From Streptomyces laculatispora (GTDB lineage: Bacteria > Actinomycetota > Actinomycetes > Streptomycetales > Streptomycetaceae), in the NCBI RefSeq assembly GCF_017353455.1, contig NZ_JAFMPZ010000477.1, positions 1-37,052 on the forward strand: 37,052 nucleotides of DNA, given 5' to 3'. The notes under the pieces are model-generated. The model saw only the letters and a list, made by a program, of their open reading frames with translations, was not told the origin of the DNA and made no database searches. Shown here piece after piece: positions 17,061-24,324 of the stretch (its first letter is position 1; each line of letters starts with the position of its first letter). A program made the translations under genes and the position numbers.

Positions 17061-17531
17061 TCATGCTCCCGACGGAGCGGGGTCCGCGTCCGGGCCCTGG
17101 ACCTCGAATGCCTGAGCCACCGCGAGGCTGTCCTCGTAGACGTGGTGCCGGGTGACCAGACCGTGTTCGACCGTGAGGTGCAGGGCGAACCGTGCGCGGT
17201 AGGCACGTCCGGTGGACCGGGCGGTCTGCCGGATCTCGCCGATCACGACCGCGTCGTCGCCGTCCACGAGGATGCGCTCGATCTCGGTGGCCGCGGACCC
17301 GGGCACGTGGTGCTCGGCAAGCTCGCGGAAGTGGGCGGCGGCCTCGGCGCGGGTGGACCGGTGGCGGATCCACGGGGTGGCGGTGCGGCCGTGTTCGGCC
17401 TCCGGCCAGTCCAGCTTCCAGTCGACTCGCTCGGCATACACCTCGGCGATGCGCTCGGGGTCACCCTCGCCGATCCGGCGCAGCAACTCCTCAACGGCGG
17501 CGCGCGTGGTCGTGGGCGTGACAACTGCCAT
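17061..17531 (-). CDS. NTF2-like / SnoaL-like protein
   Basis: A 156-residue protein with the NTF2-like cone fold: helix TTRAAVEELLRRIGEGDPERIAEVYAERVDWKL, then strand pairs including ERILVDGDDAVVIGEIRQTARSTGRAYRARFALHLTVEHGLVTRHHVYEDSLAVAQAF. Such proteins are small-molecule binding domains, polyketide cyclases or limonene-epoxide-hydrolase relatives; the role here is not known. ATG at 17531 has GGAG five bases upstream. The 3' end and its flanking hairpin-like sequence recur as a decayed copy at 21769-21850. Confidence 0.85.
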   Translation of the reverse strand: MAVVTPTTTRAAVEELLRRIGEGDPERIAEVYAERVDWKLDWPEAEHGRTATPWIRHRSTRAEAAAHFRELAEHHVPGSAATEIERILVDGDDAVVIGEIRQTARSTGRAYRARFALHLTVEHGLVTRHHVYEDSLAVAQAFEVQGPDADPAPSGA

Positions 17532-17639
17532 GGCTGCTCCTCCAGTTCGCGACCCACGCCCTCCGACGTGGACGTCACCATTGTTGCCGGAACGGGCAGC
17601 CCAGGGCGATTACCTCACGGGTAAGCGCACACCCCAGCG

Positions 17640-18110
17640 TTACCGGCTCTCACCCACGCGAACTACGGTGGCAGGGGCCATTGCGTGATCGGTCTGCCCG
17701 GGTTCATCCGGGACCCTGGCGCGAGATCCCTGTCGCGCGGCCTCTGATTCGTTCACGCCCTCGGCCCGCAGACGGCCCACTTCGGCCGTGAGTTCTTCCA
17801 CCCGGCGGGTGAGCGCCTGGACGCACACCAGGAGGACGCCGTTGGCGTCGACCGGGTTGATGGTGGTGTCGTCCTGGTTGAAGCCGAAGGCGGCGTGCCA
17901 GTCCTGAGCCATCGGACCGATGTGCCGCACCTCTTCGGGCTCCCAGAGGTAGCGCCAGCTGCTGACGGGCAGCGCGGCCACGGTCTCCAGGACCGCATAG
18001 CCGTTGACGGCGCCGGCCGCAGCCACACCGCCGCTCTCCCGCGCCTCAGCCGAAAGCCGAGCCGGGGCACTGCGATCGGGGACCCGGGACCGCCGGCGGA
18101 AGACCCGCAC
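17640..18110 (-). pseudogene. C-terminal half of a tail-fibre S74 chaperone domain, out of frame with the upstream part
   Basis: A 156-codon frame containing VLETVAALPVSSWRYLWEPEEVRHIGPMAQDWHAAFGF and ANGVLLVCVQALTRRVEELTAEVGRLRAEG, which is the second part of the intramolecular chaperone (peptidase S74) domain of phage tail fibres, ending in a coiled coil. The first part (SDRELKRDV) is at the end of the upstream gene, which stops two bases before this frame's GTG. The first 37 codons (VRVFRRRSRVPDRSAPARL...) have no place in the domain. Alone it lacks a signal peptide, so it would stay in the cytosol. It is most likely the separated 3' part of one gene. Confidence 0.65.
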
Positions 18111-18112
18111 CG

Positions 18113-18628
18113 CTACCGGCTCCAGTCGATCAGGAGCACGTCCCGCTTGAGCTCGCGGTCACTGAAGAGCAGACTTCCGTCGTCTCCCACGGTGATCGCC
18201 CCGTGAGCGGAGGCCGGGGTGTGGATGCCGTCCCCGACCAGCACCGCGTTGTAGCCGGTCAGCAGTTCCTGGACCGTGCCGGGGCCGAGATTCTCCGATG
18301 CGCTGATCCCGGCGATGCCGTTGTAGTTCGTGTAGGCCGCCCCCAGCAGTCGACCGCCGGTGGTGTAGAACTGCACCTGCGCTCCGCGGATGGGCTGTCC
18401 GGTGACAGCGTCGACGGCGGTCGCGGCGAGGTTCTCCAGCTGCATCTGTGTGACGTTCAACGAGCCCTGACTGGCTGACAGGTTGACCGGCTGGAGACTG
18501 GGGCACTCCGCCCCGCTGCACGATGGTGCCGACGGGGTCTCCGCCGAAGCGATGGCACCGCTGCCCACGCCCACCGATGCCAACGCCGCGGCCATCACCG
18601 CGGCAGCCTTACGACCCAAAGAGGTCAT
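18113..18628 (-). CDS. Secreted fibre-like protein ending in the first part of an S74 domain
   Basis: A 171-residue protein with a signal peptide (about 1-29, AAAVMAAALASVGVGSGAIASA), a Cys pair (CSGAEC), an Ig-like domain (ATAVDAVTGQPIRGAQVQFYTTGGRLLGAAYTNYNGIAGISA), then FSDRELKRDVLLIDWSR and a stop. SDRxLK opens the S74 chaperone domain of tail spikes and fibres, which trimerises and then cleaves itself. The remainder follows in another frame at 17640-18110. A 116-nt insertion after DWSR would explain both the stop and the frame change. ATG at 18628 has GGGG five bases upstream. If functional, it would be a cell-surface or secreted trimeric fibre, unusual for a Gram-positive chromosome. 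Confidence 0.7.
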   Translation of the reverse strand: MTSLGRKAAAVMAAALASVGVGSGAIASAETPSAPSCSGAECPSLQPVNLSASQGSLNVTQMQLENLAATAVDAVTGQPIRGAQVQFYTTGGRLLGAAYTNYNGIAGISASENLGPGTVQELLTGYNAVLVGDGIHTPASAHGAITVGDDGSLLFSDRELKRDVLLIDWSR

Positions 18629-19132
18629 ATCTACCCCAAATTGAACTACCCCGCAGGGTCCGAACAGCGCACTGGGCCGGGACGAGCGGGGTGCGCGTGC
18701 AACACGCGACGGATGCCGCCCTCTTCCGGACGATGCGACGGATCCTATGGCGCCCAATTCGGTTCAACCGCACCAAAAATGGCAGTTCGCCCGATCTGAT
18801 GAAGGATGGGGTCCTCGCGCCGCGGGGTTGACCGCGGGGGCGGCGGCTCCGGGCACAGCTTGACGTTCAACGTCGCCGGCCAATCGACCTGCTGAGATAT
18901 CCGGGATCCGAGAGACCGGTCAGGCAACGGACCCTGCCTGCCGTGACGCGCTTCAAAACCATTGGAACAGCGCCACTGTGCGCGGTTACCGTGCTGCCGA
19001 ACCACGTCGTCCAGGCAAGGGCCTTCCGTTGTACACCGTTTGAGACCTCCCGAGTGCTGATCTGTCGCGCGTCGCACCTGTGTGCCGTGCTGCTTTTTGC
19101 TGCGGACTTCTCACTGAAACCGGTGTACCCCT
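18629..19132. other. 504-bp space without a recognised gene
   Basis: Divergent regulatory space between the fibre gene (-) and the DUF1062 gene (+). GACGTT/AACGTC (18862-18874) is a small inverted repeat. Several open frames cross it but none has a good start, ribosome site or familiar sequence. Base composition is lower in G+C than the surroundings, as in the rest of this accessory segment. Confidence 0.5.
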
Positions 19133-19681
19133 GTGCTCAACAACTGGGTCGTCATGCCCACTTGCCTTCCACTCGTCCTCCGCCGCTGCCATACGTGCGC
19201 GTCCGGGAGCTTCCGGGCGAACGGCAAGTTCCGCGTCAACGCCAACCACAAACTGCTCGATGCCTGGCTCCTCGCCCTCTGCACCACGTGCGGGGAGACC
19301 ACCAAACTCACGGTCCTGGAACGGGCGCATGTGCGCTCCATACGGCCCGAACTGCTGGACCGGATGCACGACAACGATCCCGGCCTGGCGGCCGAGCTGC
19401 TCCAGGACCCGGCCCTACGGCGCCGCAATCGCATCGCCCTCGACTGGGACGGCGCCTGGCGCCTCGACACCGGCGAACCGGATGACCCGGACCGCGAGGT
19501 GATCGACGTATCGGTCCGCTTCGCGGCGCGGATTCCGGTCCGTCCGGTGCGGCTGATCGCTGAAGGGTGCGGTCTTCCGCGGGCGGAGGTCGAAAGGCTG
19601 ATCACGGAGGGGAAGCTCGTTTCGGCTACCCGGCTGAGCGGCAAGACCTCCGGCGACTTCGCGTTCATGCTCAAGCGCTGA
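19133..19681 (+). CDS. DUF1062 protein with zinc-ribbon-like cysteines
   Basis: A 182-residue protein of the DUF1062 family. Two CxxC pairs, Cys19/Cys22 (RRCHTCASG) and Cys50/Cys53 (LALCTTCGE), suggest a zinc ribbon. Between them lies the typical FRVNANHKLLDAWLL. The C-terminal half has LLDRMHDNDPGLAAELLQDPALRRRNRIALDWD and an S4-like end (IAEGCGLPRAEVERLITEGKLVSA), which may bind RNA. Function is unknown. GTG at 19133 gives MLNNWVVMPTCLPLV, the expected N-terminus, although no clear ribosome site is visible; ATG at 19154 is an alternative. A decayed partial copy lies at 21930-22284. Confidence 0.85.
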   Translation: MLNNWVVMPTCLPLVLRRCHTCASGSFRANGKFRVNANHKLLDAWLLALCTTCGETTKLTVLERAHVRSIRPELLDRMHDNDPGLAAELLQDPALRRRNRIALDWDGAWRLDTGEPDDPDREVIDVSVRFAARIPVRPVRLIAEGCGLPRAEVERLITEGKLVSATRLSGKTSGDFAFMLKR

Positions 19682-19697
19682 GCTGTCCAGGGGAGTT

Positions 19698-19734
19698 CAG
19701 GGCCTGTCCGGCGAGATCCACCGGACAGGCCCTG
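19698..19734 (+). terminator. 14-bp stem terminator after the DUF1062 gene
   Basis: CAGGGCCTGTCCGG (19698-19711) pairs perfectly with CCGGACAGGCCCTG (19721-19734) around a 9-base loop, 17 bases after the stop. The same core stem follows the duplicated copy at 22302-22335. Confidence 0.85.
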
Positions 19735-19758
19735 GTGTCGGCTGACTGGACTTGCCGA

Positions 19759-20265
19759 CTACTGTTCGACTGTGAGAGCCCAACGGACGCCCGAAGGCGC
19801 CGACACTCGCACACTGCCCTCAGCGCGAGCTCCTTTGACCCTCATTTCGTTGTAGGTACTGCTGACTTCCCCCTCTACGCATTCCAGAGGGAAAGATGCG
19901 CCTACTGGCTCGATGAACACCTTGAGTGTTCCCTTGCCCTGGCAATTCACCTGAATCGCCAGCGGCTCGACTCCGCTTCCGGCCTCAAGCGGCATCTCGG
20001 CATTTCCGTGTTTCGACGCCACGGAGAGCAGGACTTTCCCGTCATTTACGGGCTTGGGCGCTACCGTGACTTTCTCTCCGTCAACATGACCAGCCCTGTC
20101 GCTGCTCCGGGAAGGAGTGGCGACTGCCGATTTCGAAGCTGACGGGTGCGTTGTTGCGGAGTCCCCATCGCCGCTGCATCCGCTTACCCCCAGAGCGACC
20201 GCGACGGTCAGCAGGGCGATGCCGCGGCTGGAACTGGCACCCCGAGAGGCGGTCAGCCTTCGCAC
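19759..20265 (-). CDS. Putative lipoprotein of unknown function
   Basis: A 168-residue exported protein with a lipobox: hydrophobic GIALLTVAVALG followed by VSGC, Cys30 being the lipidation site. A Ser/Thr-rich linker (about 31-60) leads to a small beta-rich domain with two cysteines (VNCQGKGTL and PLECVEGEV), probably disulfide-bonded. That domain, roughly 65-168, recalls small secreted actinobacterial domains but I do not recognise it. The GTG start at 20265 has GGAAGG twelve bases upstream, a little far. The 3' end faces the DUF1062 terminator. It should be held on the outer face of the membrane. Confidence 0.75.
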   Translation of the reverse strand: MRRLTASRGASSSRGIALLTVAVALGVSGCSGDGDSATTHPSASKSAVATPSRSSDRAGHVDGEKVTVAPKPVNDGKVLLSVASKHGNAEMPLEAGSGVEPLAIQVNCQGKGTLKVFIEPVGASFPLECVEGEVSSTYNEMRVKGARAEGSVRVSAPSGVRWALTVEQ

Positions 20266-20777
20266 GAGTACCAGCCCACCTTCCTCTCGGTCGGCGGCAC
20301 GGCGTTTACCGTCTCGGGATCTGATCCAGTCTCAATAATGCCCATAAGAACCTCCCCATTGTCCGCATCTCGCTGGAGCGGCCGTGGCCATCTTTACTCA
20401 CAGGCAAGACAGCGCACACAGTTTTTCGATGCTTATCTGAGCTTAATTTGAGGTCCTCCCTGAATCGCGATCACATCCATGAACCAGCAATAGGGCAAGG
20501 ATCGGATCCCGGCTCGACGCAGAGGCGGCACATGGCTGACCCAGGCGAGAATTCCCCCGCCTCGGATCGAGGCGCTGCGAAGGACGAGGACGGCTTTCAC
20601 CATGTCGGTGACCCGGTTGATGGTGCAGCGGAGCGCACGGAGTAATCGATGACGAGCTTTCCCCGTGCGGAGGGGGGCTGGCCCCAGCACCGACCGGCCG
20701 GTTGCCCGGATGGTCCAGCAGGACTCGAACAACGAAGCTGAATACATAAAGATCAATCGAACAAAAAGGACCCCTCT
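20266..20777. other. 512-bp space without a confident gene
   Basis: Divergent region between the lipoprotein (-) and the S1 protease (+). G+C is visibly lower at 20330-20460 and 20735-20777. A 37-codon frame (20532-20645, + strand, MADPGENSPASDRG...) has GAGGCGG three bases before its ATG but no recognisable content. The promoter of the protease gene probably lies at 20720-20770. Confidence 0.45.
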
Positions 20778-21743
20778 GTGTTCAGCTTCGCACCGCCCCG
20801 CCGCCGAGCCGCCCGCACCGCTGCCGTCGGCGCTCTCGCCGCCGCGGCCTGCGTCACCGTCATGGCCGGCAACGCGGGAGCCATCGTCAACGGGTCGGAC
20901 TCCACCGAGAGCTACCCGTTCATGGCGACCATCCCGGAGTCGGCCCCGACACTGGGTCTGCACGACGGGACCTGCGGGGCGTCACTGATCGATGAGCAGT
21001 GGGTGCTGACGGCGGCCCACTGCGTGAAGGGCGAAGGCCTTGAGCTGGACGGCATCGTGCGTGTCGGCAGCGACCAACGCAAGTCCGGTGGCACCGTCCG
21101 GAAGATCGACCGGACCTTCGTCCACCCCGACTATGTGAACGGCGACGGCAAGGCCGCCAACAAGAACGACATGGCTCTGGTACGCCTGGACCGGCCGGTC
21201 ACCGAAAAGCCCATCAAGATCGCCGAGCAGGCCGGGCAGCCCGGCACGCCGACCCGGCTCCTGGGCTTCGGCACCACCGCCGACACCGAGTTCAGGTTCC
21301 CGGACCGGCTCCAGGAACTGAACACCCGCAGGGCCGCCGAATCCGAGTGCGCGCCCGGCTACGCGGACCGGACCCGGCTGTGCACGATCACCACGGCGCC
21401 CAAGGCCATGGCGTGCTTCGGGGACTCCGGCGGACCACAGGTCCAAAAGGGCCGGGACGGCAGCTGGGAGCTGATCGGCGTCACCTCGGGGCCCGGCGCC
21501 CCTGAGGTGCCGTGCTCGCAGGGCCCTGGCCTCTACACCAGCGCGCCCGCCTACGCGGGCTGGATCGGCACGACCATGAAGACCCACAGTGCCCCGCCGG
21601 CCGCGGCCGAGGACTCCGGCCTCGCCGAGACCGGCACGAACGACAACACCGCGGCGATAGCCGGTGTGGCCGCCACGCTGATCGTCGCCGGTGGCGGCAC
21701 CGCCGTCGCGGTGCGCCGCCGCAGGACCCGCCGCGCCGCCTGA
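20778..21743 (+). CDS. Cell-wall-anchored S1 (chymotrypsin-fold) serine protease with LAETG sorting signal
   Basis: A 321-residue exported protease. The signal peptide (about 1-35) ends GNAGA and the next residues are IVNG, the usual mature N-terminus of this fold, so signal cleavage alone could give active enzyme. The triad is His81 (LTAAHC), Asp131 ([10 protein letters not shown]) and Ser217 (CFGDSGGP). The position equivalent to trypsin Asp189 (six before Ser) is Met211, so trypsin-like Arg/Lys specificity is doubtful. The C-terminus carries LAETG (282-286), a hydrophobic segment [17 protein letters not shown] and RRRRTRR, a complete sorting signal of the LAxTG type used by Streptomyces class E sortases. 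GTG at 20778 has AAAGGA seven bases upstream. No sortase gene is in the window. Confidence 0.9.
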   Translation: MFSFAPPRRRAARTAAVGALAAAACVTVMAGNAGAIVNGSDSTESYPFMATIPESAPTLGLHDGTCGASLIDEQWVLTAAHCVKGEGLELDGIVRVGSDQRKSGGTVRKIDRTFVHPDYVNGDGKAANKNDMALVRLDRPVTEKPIKIAEQAGQPGTPTRLLGFGTTADTEFRFPDRLQELNTRRAAESECAPGYADRTRLCTITTAPKAMACFGDSGGPQVQKGRDGSWELIGVTSGPGAPEVPCSQGPGLYTSAPAYAGWIGTTMKTHSAPPAAAEDSGLAETGTNDNTAAIAGVAATLIVAGGGTAVAVRRRRTRRAA

Positions 21744-21768
21744 CCGCGACCGGCACCGCCCAAGGGCG

Positions 21769-21850
21769 GCATCCCCTGCTACCCGAGGGCGGACGGCGTC
21801 AGGCCTCCGACGGAGCGAGGTCCGCCGCGCTCGGGCTTCCGCCTCGAAGG
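21769..21850 (-). pseudogene. Decayed copy of the 3' end of the NTF2-like gene
   Basis: This stretch aligns with 17035-17117 at roughly four in five bases, including ATCCCCTGC, GAGGGCGGAC, TCCGACGGAGCG and GGTCCGC. Read on the minus strand it ends ADLAPSEA plus stop, against ADPAPSGA plus stop in the intact gene, with the stop codons aligned. The rest of the gene is absent. Flanking GGCGGAC/GTCCGCC can form a stem around the stop in both copies. Confidence 0.6.
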
Positions 21851-21929
21851 AACAACCGGATCCAGCACGAGCACCCCGAAACGGGGTCACACCACCCCTG
21901 CTGACCAGCCACTTCAAGATGGCGCAGCC

Positions 21930-22284
21930 TTGCTGGACCGGATGCACGACAACGGCCCCGGCCCGACGGCCGAACTGCTCCGGGATCCGGTCGTGCGGCG
22001 CCGCAATCGCATCGCCCTCGACTGGGACAACGCCTGGCGCCTCGACACCGGCGGACCGGCTCACCCGGACCGCGAGGTGACCGACGTCATCGACGTCTCG
22101 GTCCGCTTCGCGGCACGGATTCCTGTCCGGCCGGCACGACTGATCGCTGAAGGGTGCGGTCTTCCGCGGGCGGAGGTCGGGAGACTGATCACGGAGGGGA
22201 AACTCGTTTCGGCTACCCGGCTACCCGGCTACCCGGCTGAGCGGCAAGCCATCCGGCGACTTCACCTTCATGCTCAAACGCTGA
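21930..22284 (+). pseudogene. 5'-truncated, frameshifted duplicate of the DUF1062 gene
   Basis: From LLDRMHDN onward this matches the C-terminal two-thirds of the gene at 19133 (LRRRNRIALDWD/VRRRNRIALDWD, VRFAARIPVRP, LIAEGCGLPRAEV, RLITEGKLVSATRL). The zinc-ribbon part is missing and similarity starts abruptly near 21930. A 9-nt duplication makes VTDVIDV from VIDV. A threefold GGCTACCC run then shifts the frame; beyond it the original ending LSGKPSGDFTFMLKR and TGA (22282-22284) is readable in another frame. It is not expected to make a working protein. Confidence 0.88.
22211..22234. repeat. 8-bp tandem repeat GGCTACCC x3 causing a frameshift
   Basis: The intact gene has one GGCTACCC at 19624-19631. 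The copy has three head to tail, an added 16 bases, which puts the last codons out of frame. This is a textbook slipped-strand expansion. Confidence 0.9.
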
Positions 22285-22301
22285 GCCCACCCCGGGACCA
22301 G

Positions 22302-22335
22302 GCGCCTGTCCGGCAGGATCCCGCCGGACAGGCGC
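22302..22335 (+). terminator. Terminator hairpin after the DUF1062 duplicate
   Basis: GCGCCTGTCCGGC (22302-22314) pairs with GCCGGACAGGCGC (22323-22335) over an 8-base loop. Its core is the same as the hairpin after the intact gene, so the terminator was part of the duplicated block. Confidence 0.8.
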
Positions 22336-22464
22336 ACCGCGGAATGCGGGCGGAGCACTACCCGGGTCCGTGGCCGGGCGGCCAGGGCCCCTGGATACGC
22401 AGCCTCGGCCCGGGCCGCGGAAGCGGCGCCCGATGGGCAGACCGGACGCCGCTACCGCTCACCT

Positions 22465-23229
22465 TCAGGCCGGCAAGGTGACCGTCCGGCCGAAGTGCCG
22501 GGCGAAGAACCGGACCGCGCTGTCGGCCTCGAACCTGGGCAGTTCCCCCTGCTTGCCCGCGTTGGCGTGCAACGTCTTCTCCTTGGAGGCGAAGGCGTCG
22601 AACAGTGCGAGAGCGGCCTCGCGCGGGATGTGCTCGTCGTCCCACTGCATGGCGAACTCGATGGGGACGGTGATCTGCTTCGCCTTCTCGGCCAGGTCGT
22701 CGGGCCAGTGCAGTCCGAAGGCCGCGGCCGTGATCCTGGGCTCGACCGCCACGAGCGGCACTCCGATCGCGGTGCCCATGCGGACGCCGAAGAAGCCGAC
22801 CGGCCCGTCGGTGCCGATCTCCGGGAGTTCCTGGAGCGCGTCCAGAGTCGCCCGCCACTCGGGCACGGCGAGCTCCGCCACATGTGCGTTGTGGCGCAGG
22901 ACGATCGGGCCCACCGGTTCGCCCGCGGCCCTCGCCTCGGACAGTGCGAGTTTCTCCCGCTCGTCGCGCGCGGTGCGCGGCCGGTCGCCGTGACCGGGCG
23001 CGTCGATGACGGCGACGTGGAAGCCGCAGCCGGTCACGAGACGGTGGGCGCGGCCCGTCATCGCCGGGTGCTTCTTGTGCTTGCCGCCGTCGTGGGCCAA
23101 CAGGATCAGAGGCGCGCGATCGGTGTCGGAGGCCGACGACCAGAGAACGCCGGGGACCTCGCCCACGGCGAAGTCTCGCTCGACCATGCCGTTCGATGAC
23201 GACTCGGCGGTGAAACGGAGAGAGTTCAT
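22465..23229 (-). CDS. Alpha/beta-hydrolase-fold protein lacking its nucleophile
   Basis: A 254-residue cytosolic protein with the fold of dienelactone-hydrolase-like enzymes: LILLAHDGGKHKKH (oxyanion loop region), FHVAVIDAPGHGDRP and VPIEFAMQWDDEHIPREAALALFDAF. At the nucleophile elbow, where GxSxG is expected, the sequence is GFFGVRMGTAIG, with Arg150 replacing Ser. Near the end, where such proteins usually carry the catalytic His, the sequence is GKQGELPRFEADSAVRFFARHFG with Gln. The acidic residue region remains. It is therefore probably a non-catalytic relative, perhaps a binding protein. ATG at 23229 has AAAGG about eight bases upstream. A 19-codon frame with an excellent ribosome site precedes it. 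Confidence 0.8.
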   Translation of the reverse strand: MNSLRFTAESSSNGMVERDFAVGEVPGVLWSSASDTDRAPLILLAHDGGKHKKHPAMTGRAHRLVTGCGFHVAVIDAPGHGDRPRTARDEREKLALSEARAAGEPVGPIVLRHNAHVAELAVPEWRATLDALQELPEIGTDGPVGFFGVRMGTAIGVPLVAVEPRITAAAFGLHWPDDLAEKAKQITVPIEFAMQWDDEHIPREAALALFDAFASKEKTLHANAGKQGELPRFEADSAVRFFARHFGRTVTLPA

Positions 23230-23279
23230 GGCTGTTGCCTTTCGGGAGTGCCTTGTTGTCGAGGCGCTCCCGGCGACGC

Positions 23280-23339
23280 TTACGTCAATCGCCCGACCGT
23301 GACGGCAAGGGGGAGCACCCACATCGCTACTGCGTTCAT
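23280..23339 (-). CDS. 19-residue hydrophobic peptide, possible leader
   Basis: On the minus strand an ideal AGGAGGTG (23346-23353) lies eight bases before ATG 23339, which opens MNAVAMWVLPLAVTVGRLT and a TAA stop at 23280-23282. It ends 51 bases before the start of the alpha/beta-hydrolase-like gene. It could be a translated leader affecting that gene, or a small membrane-active peptide. Its Shine-Dalgarno sequence is stronger than that of the gene behind it. Confidence 0.5.
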   Translation of the reverse strand: MNAVAMWVLPLAVTVGRLT

Positions 23340-23502
23340 GGGTCTCACCTCCTCGGGCGGTGTCGCGGTCAAGTGGAAGCTACCACCCCGACGCGATCCC
23401 GCCCACTTCTTTTCCCACCACGTGATCACGGCTCCGGACAGGCCCTGACCACGCGGGCGGCCGGCCGAGAGCCGCCGCCGGTCCTCCGTGCCCGGTCCGA
23501 CA

Positions 23503-23541
23503 GCAGGGCCCGGACCGCGCGCGTCGCGGTCCGGGCCCTGC
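23503..23541. terminator. 17-bp perfect hairpin
   Basis: Bases 23503-23519 pair perfectly with 23525-23541 around a 5-base loop. It lies 45 bases beyond the DUF6243 gene (-) and terminates it; it also shields the small peptide gene from readthrough. Confidence 0.85.
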
Positions 23542-23585
23542 CCCGTGCGGTGCCGCCCTGCGGCGGCGGTGGGTCAGCTGATGGG

Positions 23586-23801
23586 TCAGCTCTGTGCGGT
23601 GTCGTCGCCCGTCTGCCCGGCGTCCTCGGCCGCACCCGTCTTCTCGCGCATCTTGCGCACCAGCTCCGCCTTCTGGTCGGCGGCGCCCTGGCGGTCGAGG
23701 TTGCGGTGCGGACCGTTGTTCTGCCGCTCGGCGCGGGACAGCCTCTTGCGCTGGCCGCCGCCCATGCCCACGGGGTTGTTGATGTTCTTGCTGACGGTCA
23801 T
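23586..23801 (-). CDS. DUF6243 family protein
   Basis: A 71-residue basic, glycine-containing protein MTVSKNINNPVGMGGGQRKRLSRAERQNNGPHRNLDRQGAADQKAELVRKMREK, the recognisable DUF6243 sequence common in Streptomyces. It has no signal or membrane segment and is probably partly disordered and helical. Function unknown. GGGAG lies five bases before ATG 23801. It is followed by a strong terminator and is transcribed alone. Confidence 0.88.
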   Translation of the reverse strand: MTVSKNINNPVGMGGGQRKRLSRAERQNNGPHRNLDRQGAADQKAELVRKMREKTGAAEDAGQTGDDTAQS

Positions 23802-23981
23802 GGGTTCTCCCGGAATGATGTGAAGTGATCTACGGATTCATCGGTGGGGGACGGGCGCGGCGACGTCCAGGGACATCAGCAGGGGCCCATCACGCGCTCA
23901 CTCGTAGATCGGCGTCTGGAAGAACATGCTCACGACGTTACCCGGTTCCGTAAGCCCCGCACACCAAGATTTTCGCCGCCC

Positions 23982-24017
23982 CGGCGTCGGCCCCGGCTTC
24001 GGCCCCGGCTTCGGACG
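23982..24017. repeat. 12-bp tandem repeat in an intergenic region
   Basis: Three near-identical units of CGGCTTCGGCCC lie head to tail at 23982-23993, 23994-24005 and 24006-24017, with a partial fourth. They are in the 329-bp space (23802-24130) between DUF6243 and the DUF397 gene. Apart from this and the DUF6243 promoter (minus strand, near 23820-23870), I see nothing in that space. Confidence 0.65.
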
Positions 24018-24130
24018 GGCTTCGGAGAGCGCCCGGGGTCAGCCGTCACCGAGTCCGGGAGCGCGCGCCGTCTGCGACGCAGTGGGCGCGGGTGAGAGCC
24101 GCCCCCGAGGTGGCCGACTGCCGACGGGTC

Positions 24131-24319
24131 CTACGGCTGCCGCCCCAGGCTCTCCTGGAAGGCGTCCCACGCGGTGGGGGCGAGGAGGAGGACGGGACCG
24201 TCGGGCTGCTTGGAGTCGCGGACGGCGACGGTACGGGGGATGTTGCGGGCCACCTCGACGCACTCCTGGCCTGCGTTGCCGCCGCTGTAGCTGGACTTGA
24301 CGAACTTGTACCGAGGCAC
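24131..24319 (-). CDS. DUF397 protein
   Basis: A 62-residue DUF397 protein: FVKSSYSGGNAGQECVEVARNIPRTVAVRDSKQPDGPVLLLAPTAWDAFQESL. The WxKSSYSGGxxxxCVEVA opening and VAVRDSKxPxGPVL centre are diagnostic. Such proteins pair with XRE-DUF5753 regulators in dozens of Streptomyces loci, and experiments on whiJ-type loci tie the pair to development and antibiotic production. The start lies five bases after the stop of the regulator gene, so the two form one operon. A role as modulator or antagonist of the regulator is inferred from known loci. Confidence 0.92.
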   Translation of the reverse strand: MPRYKFVKSSYSGGNAGQECVEVARNIPRTVAVRDSKQPDGPVLLLAPTAWDAFQESLGRQP

Positions 24320-24324
24320 GTGGT

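Noticed and set aside
18000-18160. Programmed ribosomal frameshift joining the two S74 halves
   Set aside because: No slippery heptamer is visible before the stop, and the extra 37 codons do not fit the domain; an insertion or sequence error is simpler.
20433-20963. A 176-codon minus-strand frame considered as a transposase remnant
   Set aside because: It overlaps the start of the S1 protease, and no transposase motif or terminal repeat could be identified.
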